Assembly (NCBI RefSeq): GCF_000425025.1
Contig: NZ_AUKZ01000009.1
Span: forward strand, 1 to 62,088
Source: Streptococcus castoreus DSM 17536
GTDB taxonomy: Bacteria > Bacillota > Bacilli > Lactobacillales > Streptococcaceae
Direction of reading: 5' to 3'
DNA: 62,088 nt
The position numbers were made by a program, and so were the translations under genes. Numbering within the stretch: the first letter of the stretch is position 1; each line of letters opens with the position of its first letter. Under the pieces are notes generated by a model. That model was given only the letters and a program-made list of their open reading frames with translations. It was not told where the DNA came from and ran no database searches. Shown piece after piece: positions 56,984 through 62,088 of the stretch.

Positions 56984-57190
56984 AAAAAGCAATTTATAAA
57001 TTTTGTACAGAAAAGTAGTGCCTTTTCAGTACGAATAAATATTTGTTCAATCATCTAAAAATACTAATTATATTTTTTCTTTTAGTAAGGTTTACTGAAT
57101 GGGATTGATATCTGAGTAAATCAACTCTGTTTCAATGATATATACTTAAATTTATGCTATACTATTTGAATAAAAGCAAAAAGGAAATGT

Positions 57191-58039
57191 ATGCAAAATT
57201 TAGGTTTAATTTTTAAAAAAATTCGGGAGTCCAGAGGAATTTCCTTATCAGATGCGACGGGAGGTGAGTTTTCCGTGTCCATGTTATCTAGGTTTGAAAA
57301 CGGAAAATCTGAAATGTCAGCTGAAAAACTCAGAACATGCCTAAGTAATATTTATCTGGGCATGGCTGACTTTGAATTCTTTGTGTCAGAATTTCAACCC
57401 ACAGAGTTTGCAATTTTGCAAAACAAAATAAAAGAATATAGCCAACCATTTCAAAAGAAAGCATTATTAAAACTCTTGATGGAGCAAGAAGAATTCTGTC
57501 GTAAAGGTAAAAAATACCAGTTCTATAAACTGAATAGTATATGGATTAAGTCAATTATTTCTTTTTTTGATGAGGAATATGAAATTCCAAAATCTGATAT
57601 TGAGTTTCTAGTGAATTATCTTTTTTCAACAGATTTTTGGGCCCGTTATGAGTTAGTAATTTTTGCAGATACTAGCCACCTCTTCTCTAGTCGAATTTAT
57701 CTAAGTTATTGTCGCGAAATGTTAACAAGATCAATCTTTTTTGGTCAGGATTTTATCAATCAAAACCTCATTCATACTGTACTCGTCAACGGTCTTTTTC
57801 ATGCTGTTTCTGCCCAAGATTTTTTTGAAGCAAGTCAATTTGAGTTTTTATTAAATACTTACTTTTCAGAGACTAGGGATGCATATATGCGAATTGTTGA
57901 GAAAATCGCTAGAGGCTATCACCAAAAAGAGATCGGAAATGAAGAAGGTAAAATCGAAATTGAGAAAGGAATTGATTTTTTTCAACAACTTGGTTATCAT
58001 AACGAGGCGAATTATTTTAGAAAATCGTTTTCTTCATGA
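57191..58039 (+). CDS. Rgg-family transcriptional regulator
   Basis: A 282-residue Rgg/GadR/MutR-type regulator. The N-terminal HTH is LIFKKIRESRGISLSDATGGEFSVSMLSRFENGKSEM. The rest is all-helical, TPR-like repeats (e.g. IKEYSQPFQKKALLKLLMEQ, ETRDAYMRIVEKIARGYHQKE) that bind short peptide pheromones in this family. A -10 TATACT and AAGGAAA precede the ATG. No typical short hydrophobic peptide gene was found next to it. Its position right before a LanKC-type cluster suggests it controls that cluster. Confidence 0.9.
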   Translation: MQNLGLIFKKIRESRGISLSDATGGEFSVSMLSRFENGKSEMSAEKLRTCLSNIYLGMADFEFFVSEFQPTEFAILQNKIKEYSQPFQKKALLKLLMEQEEFCRKGKKYQFYKLNSIWIKSIISFFDEEYEIPKSDIEFLVNYLFSTDFWARYELVIFADTSHLFSSRIYLSYCREMLTRSIFFGQDFINQNLIHTVLVNGLFHAVSAQDFFEASQFEFLLNTYFSETRDAYMRIVEKIARGYHQKEIGNEEGKIEIEKGIDFFQQLGYHNEANYFRKSFSS

Positions 58040-58053
58040 TTTTGCTTATATTC

Positions 58054-58080
58054 AAAAAAAGGGGACTGTTCCCTTTTTTT
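58054..58080 (+). terminator. Strong palindrome after rgg: terminator and/or regulator site
   Basis: AAAAAAAGGGGA-CTG-TTCCCTTTTTTT folds into a 12-bp stem with a 3-base loop and a T run. It ends rgg, but it also occupies the expected -35 region for the precursor gene (a TATCAT at 58082-58087 is a possible -10), so it may double as the Rgg operator. Confidence 0.7.
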
Positions 58081-58117
58081 GATATCATACAAACATAAAA
58101 TAGAAAGGAGAAGTACT

Positions 58118-58213
58118 ATGACGGCATTTATCAGCGATTTAAGTCGTCTGCCTATTCAATATGGGTTAGAAATTTACTCACCAGGTTGTAAAATTACAAC
58201 AAATGCTTGCTGA
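58118..58213 (+). CDS. Putative lanthipeptide precursor, 31 residues
   Basis: A short gene with a strong RBS (GAAAGGAG, 8 bases before ATG). It encodes MTAFISDLSRLPIQYG followed by LEIYSPGCKITTNAC. The C-terminal half holds one Ser, two Thr and two Cys arranged as S-P-G-C and T-T-N-A-C. SPGC resembles the TPGC ring of nisin-type lantibiotics, and the peptide ends in Cys. The N-terminal 16 residues would be a short leader with hydrophobic spacing (FISDLSRLPI), possibly the recognition helix for LanKC. It sits between an Rgg regulator and a LanKC synthetase. The assignment as substrate is inference but well supported by context. Confidence 0.75.
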   Translation: MTAFISDLSRLPIQYGLEIYSPGCKITTNAC

Positions 58214-58224
58214 TTTTAACAATC

Positions 58225-58264
58225 AAAGGTAGACAGTTCAATAAATTATTGTCTACCTTTCTTT
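58225..58264 (+). terminator. Attenuator-like hairpin after the precursor gene
   Basis: Perfect 11-bp stem AAAGGTAGACA (58225-58235) / TGTCTACCTTT (58250-58260) followed by CTTTT. It starts 12 bases after the precursor stop. Such partial terminators commonly keep the precursor mRNA in excess over the biosynthetic genes. Confidence 0.85.
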
Positions 58265-58284
58265 TATGTTACAGGAGAATTATA

Positions 58285-58419
58285 ATGGAAGTTAATACTA
58301 AAGCTTGTATAATTAATGGAAAAAAATATAAAGAGTTTAGAGGACAATTATCTCAATTAAAAGAAATTGAAAATAACCAAAATAAAAACTTTATTTTTTA
58401 TAAAATAGAAAAGAGGTAG
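58285..58419 (+). CDS. Small unknown protein in the lanthipeptide cluster, 44 residues
   Basis: MEVNTKACIINGKKYKEFRG... with AGGAG seven bases ahead. It is charged, rich in Lys and Asn, without membrane segment or leader features, and ends two bases before the LanKC start. I do not recognise it. It has a single Cys and no plausible core, so it is not an obvious second precursor. A small recognition or immunity factor is possible. Confidence 0.6.
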   Translation: MEVNTKACIINGKKYKEFRGQLSQLKEIENNQNKNFIFYKIEKR

Positions 58420-58421
58420 TC

Positions 58422-60377
58422 GTGGGAAAAGAAAATATTTACTCGTTTCATAATATTTTTCCTGATGAACTTCCTCTTTTTGGCTATAAAATACATCTTT
58501 CTGCAACCATAAAAAACTATAAGGAGATTTCTGAGATTGTTAGACCCTTCTTAGATAAAAATCTTATTGCTTACAAATATATAAAGAAACAAAAAGATAT
58601 TATTGATAATTTCTCTGTCAAAGAAACACCTGCTGAATCCGGAAAATATATTACGATATATCCGAAAAATCATCAAAATTTTTTGGATCTCTTAGAGCAG
58701 TTATATTATTTAATACCTATTGAATATGATGCAATATACATTATGAATGATAGACCATATCGTGATTCAAAAGTTATTTTCTACAGATTTGGCACTATCA
58801 AGTTGGATGTAAAACACATGGAAGAAGGGATTCCAACTTTGATAGGTCCTGACCAAGAAAAATGGCAAGATTTCCAAAAAAGTTACTATGATTTACCTAG
58901 TTGGATAGAAGATATCCAACCCGAGAACCTTATTCAAGAGAGCTACTTATCAAGAAACTACTTAGTAACAAGTATTTTAGCTGATAATAACGGTGGCAAC
59001 GTGTATTCTGGAAGGTCTTTAAAGTGTGGAAATTCAGTGGTAATTAAAGAATCACGTCCAAATATTATCTATTTTGACAATGTTTATAAGAGTGATTTGA
59101 GAAAAATAGAGTATGAACACAGTAAAAACATAAAAAAATATATTGCTAAGCCAATTGAGCACGTTAAAGAATGGATAAATGACTATTATGTTTATGAAGA
59201 AATTAAAGGTGAAGATTTTTACGAATATGCAAAGAAACTAACTATATTCTCCTATTCAAGTTTATCAGAACACAGTAAAAAATTAAACTTACATAAATTT
59301 AGACAATTCTTTTCCTTAATAATTAGAGTTCTATATATGGTTCGGTATTTTCACGAGCGGGATATTGTGCTACACGACATACATCCTAATAACATTAGAG
59401 TTGGTGAAGACTCTGAACTTTACTTTGTTGACCTTGAGCATGTCTATAACTATAAAGAGAATCCACTTGTTGGCATATATAATGAAATTTCTTTAAAAAA
59501 ATGGAATACAATAGATGGAAAAGTTTCTGATTGCCATAAGGTTGGAAATCTCTTATTATTTGTATTGGCAAAATTACAGATAAAGGATGAGCTTGATAAT
59601 GAATGCGAATTATTGGAGCTCCTTTTAAATAATTATGGAATATCATCAAATATTTCATTATTAATAGACTACCTCTTTTCTGAAAAAGCCAATATCAATG
59701 ATGCAATTGAGATAGCCTCAAACGTAGTTATAGATCCTTTTAAAGCTTCTTTCAAATTAAAAGATGTAAAGGAGATTAACATTGAAACAAGGATCGAAGA
59801 AAAAAAATTGCTAATAAGAGCTCAGGAGCTATCCAACAATACTATTTTATATAAAGAAAGTATTAAAACACTAAATTTTGACCATTTTAAATACCTTATT
59901 CATTCAGAAGCAAGTTATGGTTTAGAGGGAATTTTAGGTAAATTAATTTTTAACCAGCATTCTTTACCTAAAGAATGGTTTGAATATAGTCTCAACTATG
60001 TCAATAAGCAACTGATTACTAATACAGAAAGTTTGTTTTTACCTATAGGTAAAAACAAACTTTCTCCATACTTTAATAATGGAAATGCTGGATTAATAAA
60101 GTTTCTCATCCATGTGGACCATGTGAAATACGAAGAATTGATACTCAAATTAGCTCAAGGATTGAAATTTGAATTTGCTCAGTTTCCAAGTTATAATTTT
60201 GGAATGTTAGGTATTGCTGATGCGTTACTTGATGTCTACCAATTATATTCAAAAGATGAGTATCTTGAATTTATAGAAAAATTGTTACTAAATTCATCTT
60301 TCTTTTTACGTTTCAATCGTATAAAGTTGTCTGACTTCTATCCTGTGTGGAAGCGGTACATGGAGGTAATAATATGA
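58422..60377 (+). CDS. Class III lanthipeptide synthetase (LanKC type), short
   Basis: 651 residues, GTG start with AAGAGG in front. Three regions follow the LanKC plan. Residues 1-170: lyase domain (GYKIHLSATIKNYKEISEIV, SGKYITIYPKNHQNFLDLLEQL). Residues about 180-400: Ser/Thr kinase with G-rich loop (LADNNGGNVYSGRS), Lys209, Glu232, catalytic HDIHPNN (Asp319, Asn324) and FVDLEH (Asp337). Residues about 430-651: LanC-like cyclase without zinc ligands (SYGLEGILGKL, PIGKNKLSPYFNNGNAGLIK, NFGMLGIADALLDVYQLY). It is shorter than usual, missing the last repeat. It would phosphorylate Ser/Thr in the precursor, eliminate phosphate and form thioether rings. AT-rich, unlike the core genes. Confidence 0.85.
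   Translation: MGKENIYSFHNIFPDELPLFGYKIHLSATIKNYKEISEIVRPFLDKNLIAYKYIKKQKDIIDNFSVKETPAESGKYITIYPKNHQNFLDLLEQLYYLIPIEYDAIYIMNDRPYRDSKVIFYRFGTIKLDVKHMEEGIPTLIGPDQEKWQDFQKSYYDLPSWIEDIQPENLIQESYLSRNYLVTSILADNNGGNVYSGRSLKCGNSVVIKESRPNIIYFDNVYKSDLRKIEYEHSKNIKKYIAKPIEHVKEWINDYYVYEEIKGEDFYEYAKKLTIFSYSSLSEHSKKLNLHKFRQFFSLIIRVLYMVRYFHERDIVLHDIHPNNIRVGEDSELYFVDLEHVYNYKENPLVGIYNEISLKKWNTIDGKVSDCHKVGNLLLFVLAKLQIKDELDNECELLELLLNNYGISSNISLLIDYLFSEKANINDAIEIASNVVIDPFKASFKLKDVKEINIETRIEEKKLLIRAQELSNNTILYKESIKTLNFDHFKYLIHSEASYGLEGILGKLIFNQHSLPKEWFEYSLNYVNKQLITNTESLFLPIGKNKLSPYFNNGNAGLIKFLIHVDHVKYEELILKLAQGLKFEFAQFPSYNFGMLGIADALLDVYQLYSKDEYLEFIEKLLLNSSFFLRFNRIKLSDFYPVWKRYMEVII
60026..60065. repeat. Perfect 40-bp palindrome inside the LanKC gene
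   Basis: The 20-base arm agaaagtttgtttttaccta is followed directly by its exact reverse complement, with no loop. It encodes ESLFLPIGKNKLS (about residues 536-548), a conserved part of the cyclase domain. The mRNA would form a 20-bp hairpin with a tight turn. Confidence 0.95.
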
Positions 60378-61594
60378 AGCTGATTAGATCTAATCGATTT
60401 TACAGATGGTCACTTGTAGCTAATTTTTTGACACAGTTTGGTTCAGCACTATATAATATTGTTTTTGTCATCTATGTAGCTACAACTTTTAACTCCAAGC
60501 TATTAATCAGCTTAGCTAATATAATTATAATGGTACCAGTTCTCTTTCAACTCTGGATTGCCCAAAAGGCAGATGAGACTAAAGAAAAGGCGAATTGGAT
60601 TGTGAGAATTGGGTGGATTCAAGGGTTATTTTTCCTAATTATAGCAGGGTTAACTGGACAAGTTACTTACTTTGCTTTTTCTGTTATTTGTTTATTGAAT
60701 GTTCTAACAGACTGTTTAGCGAGCTATCATAGTAATTTATTTATGCCAATGATTAGTCATCAAATCCCGTCTGACGAACTAGTTACTGCGTACTCGGGTT
60801 TTAACATCGTTGCTTACTTATGTGCCATAGGTGGTCAAATATTAGGTGTTTGGTTATTAAGTTTTACACATCAAAATTTTTCTCTTATTGCAATCATCAA
60901 TGCTATAAGTTTTATACTTTCGGCTGCATTACTTTATTTTATTAGAAACGATTTAAAACATGACCCGGTAATTCCACAGAAAAAACATAGTTTTTTAAAA
61001 AAAATAAACAATACCTACCAACTAGCTAGGATGACATTTTCCGAAAATGGTGACATTTCTTTTACTAGCTTGTTTGTAAGTTTGGTTATTTTCAATGTTC
61101 TAAGTTCTTCTGTTTTACCCATTTTGAATATCTTTTATATGAATCACCAGCTTTTTAAATTTTCATACGCAGATACCATTTTATTCATGCAAATGACAGG
61201 TATAGTTTGTGCGTTAGTTGGAAATTCAAGACCCAAAGGCCTTTTTGCAGAAAAATCGCTTTCCTTTATACTAAAACTTCAGATGATAATCATTGTCTTT
61301 ATAGGGTTAGCAGGAATTTTACAGTTACCCTCAATTACTATTATCCTATTGTACGGTTTTGTCTCCTATCTAACAGGAAAATTTAATCCAAAAATAAATG
61401 CATTCTGGGCAAAACATATTCCAGAAAGTCAGTTAGCTCAAGTCCGATCACTCATTTCCACCATTGTCATGATAGCGCTGCCCACAGGAACAGCTATCTT
61501 CTCTGGACTGTCAGTTTATAATCTTACATTAACTTGGATCATCTATCTTATTCTTTCAATCATCCCCAGTTTTATTGTTTTCATTAAGATGTGA
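60374..61594 (+). CDS. MFS transporter, probable lanthipeptide exporter
   Basis: About 406 residues with about 12 membrane segments. It resembles Mef-type and other drug-efflux MFS proteins (NRFYRWSLVANFLTQFGSALYNIVFVIYV; LWIAQKADETKEKANWIVRIGW as the segment 2-3 loop). The start is the ATG at 60374, overlapping the LanKC stop as ATGA, which implies translational coupling. Because no ABC exporter or peptidase is encoded, it is the best candidate for product export or self-protection. The leader-removing protease must come from the host. Confidence 0.85.
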   Translation: MKLIRSNRFYRWSLVANFLTQFGSALYNIVFVIYVATTFNSKLLISLANIIIMVPVLFQLWIAQKADETKEKANWIVRIGWIQGLFFLIIAGLTGQVTYFAFSVICLLNVLTDCLASYHSNLFMPMISHQIPSDELVTAYSGFNIVAYLCAIGGQILGVWLLSFTHQNFSLIAIINAISFILSAALLYFIRNDLKHDPVIPQKKHSFLKKINNTYQLARMTFSENGDISFTSLFVSLVIFNVLSSSVLPILNIFYMNHQLFKFSYADTILFMQMTGIVCALVGNSRPKGLFAEKSLSFILKLQMIIIVFIGLAGILQLPSITIILLYGFVSYLTGKFNPKINAFWAKHIPESQLAQVRSLISTIVMIALPTGTAIFSGLSVYNLTLTWIIYLILSIIPSFIVFIKM

Positions 61595-61627
61595 TAGTAG
61601 TAACAGTTTAGTATCTACAATAAATAG

Positions 61628-62088
61628 TGAAAAGGCACCACTTTTCTGTACAAAATTTATAAATTGCTTTTTCTAAGTGGTTAATCGTTTGGTCATGGGT
61701 GTTTGGTAATTGAGACTACCGTGAATGCGATGATAGTTCCACCAGTAGACGTAATCTTTGGTTTTCAGAGATAATTCTTCCAGTGAGCGAAATGACTCTT
61801 GGTGGACAAATTCAAGTTTGAAAGCACGGTAGGTGCTCTCAGCAATGGCATTGTCATATGGGCAGCCAGCTTGACTGAGTGAGCGAGTAATACCAAAAGC
61901 TTCCAGAATCTCACCAATCAGCTGATTGTCAAACTCTTTCCCTCGATCCGAATGAAAGAGTTTGACCTTAGTCAGGGCATACGGAATGCTTTGAAGGGCC
62001 TGTTTAACTAAGTCAGCTGTCTTGTTCCATCCCACTGACAAACCGATAATCTCACGATTAAAGAGGTCTATGATGAGGCAAACATAGG
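61628..62088 (-). mobile_element. IS3-family element, copy 2 (inverted, cut by window edge)
   Basis: Starts at its right inverted repeat TGAAAAGGCACCACTTTTCT and continues to the window end on the minus strand. It is almost identical to copy 1 over the shared 460 bases. The two copies face each other around the Rgg/LanKC cassette. Confidence 0.9.
61673..62088 (-). CDS. IS3-family transposase OrfB, 3' part
   Basis: Same protein as the OrfB at 56204-56983 except for single changes such as QLIGEIL for QLIDEIL. It includes the second Asp (HSDRGKEFDN) and Glu (NAIAESTYRAFK) of the DDE triad. The N-terminal part is beyond the window. Confidence 0.92.
   Translation of the reverse strand, partial: YVCLIIDLFNREIIGLSVGWNKTADLVKQALQSIPYALTKVKLFHSDRGKEFDNQLIGEILEAFGITRSLSQAGCPYDNAIAESTYRAFKLEFVHQESFRSLEELSLKTKDYVYWWNYHRIHGSLNYQTPMTKRLTT

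Larger units (their letters stand above)
55812..57028 (+). mobile_element. Insertion sequence, IS3 family, IS150 group (IS861-like), copy 1
   Basis: A 1217-base element. The left end TGAATCGG...ACT...CT..ACAGATTTTAT and the right end (reverse complement TGAAAAGGCACTACTTTTCTG) are imperfect inverted repeats with the TG...CA tips of the family. It holds orfA and orfB in -1 phase. No matching short target duplication is seen beside the two ends, so the flanks have probably been rearranged. A near-identical inverted copy starts at 61628. Confidence 0.85.

Noticed and set aside
58285..58419. The 44-residue gene as a second lanthipeptide precursor
   Set aside because: Only one Cys, highly charged to its end and no leader/core division.
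59395..59658. Minus-strand 87-residue frame in LanKC
   Set aside because: Antisense to the kinase domain with its catalytic motifs; no RBS.

Overview
The window is low-GC Firmicute DNA from a Streptococcus, most likely of the pyogenic group. The evidence is the gene set and its order: a fruRKA-type operon, rimM-trmD-ferredoxin/NADP reductase, the zinc-regulated leucine-rich-repeat histidine-triad lipoprotein Slr/PhtY with two AdcR boxes, a DUF1149 gene followed by degV, and IS861-like IS3-family elements. The exact species cannot be fixed from the sequence alone. Both edges cut a gene: a CnaB-repeat adhesin at the left and an IS3-family transposase at the right. No rRNA, tRNA or CRISPR array was seen.

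1-30.5 kb is mostly core chromosome, nearly all on the minus strand. It holds a CnaB-repeat surface protein with a nonsense codon in its signal peptide, a beta-glucoside PTS operon with its BglG-type antiterminator, RAT/terminator leader and cre-overlapped promoter, and glutamate dehydrogenase. Next come an ABC-F ATPase, CCA-adding enzyme, DegV, DUF1149, a frameshifted SAP-like gene, two tandem GH73 glucosaminidases and the fructose operon (fruR-fruK-fruA) with a cre box. PanE with an EIIC-like membrane protein, Fd/NADP reductase-TrmD-RimM, MurA, MetK, Slr/PhtY and BirA follow. 30.5-33.4 kb carries a probable integrase relic and a small cluster of an orphan EIIC-like membrane protein, a DUF915 hydrolase and an unknown 113-residue protein.

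33.7-54.1 kb is a complete bacterial microcompartment (BMC) locus for anaerobic choline use, read on the minus strand. It encodes seven hexameric shell proteins, one pentameric vertex protein, choline TMA-lyase CutC with every published active-site residue, its activase CutD, acetaldehyde dehydrogenase CutF, alcohol dehydrogenase CutO and phosphotransacylase PduL. Eut-like accessory proteins (EutQ, EutJ and degenerate EutP and EutT), a DMT-family transporter and a small winged-helix protein are also present. The operon ends with pyruvate:flavodoxin oxidoreductase, and a MerR-family regulator gene follows. The predicted flow is choline to TMA plus acetaldehyde inside the shell, then acetaldehyde to ethanol and acetyl-phosphate, with PFOR perhaps supplying low-potential electrons for CutD. 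The merR promoter and the promoter before the first shell gene share the same element in a 19-bp spacer.

54.1-57.0 kb is a graveyard of mobile-element relics (an eroded IS, a decayed conjugative-element sigma-like gene, a transposase tail) ending in an intact IS3-family element. 57.0-61.6 kb is an AT-rich cassette lying between that IS and a second, inverted, near-identical copy. It contains an Rgg-type regulator, a 31-residue putative lanthipeptide precursor followed by an attenuator-like hairpin, a 44-residue unknown protein, a short class III LanKC-type synthetase and an MFS exporter. This Rgg/LanKC/MFS cassette is the best candidate for an undescribed system. The synthetase gene also contains a perfect 40-bp palindrome.
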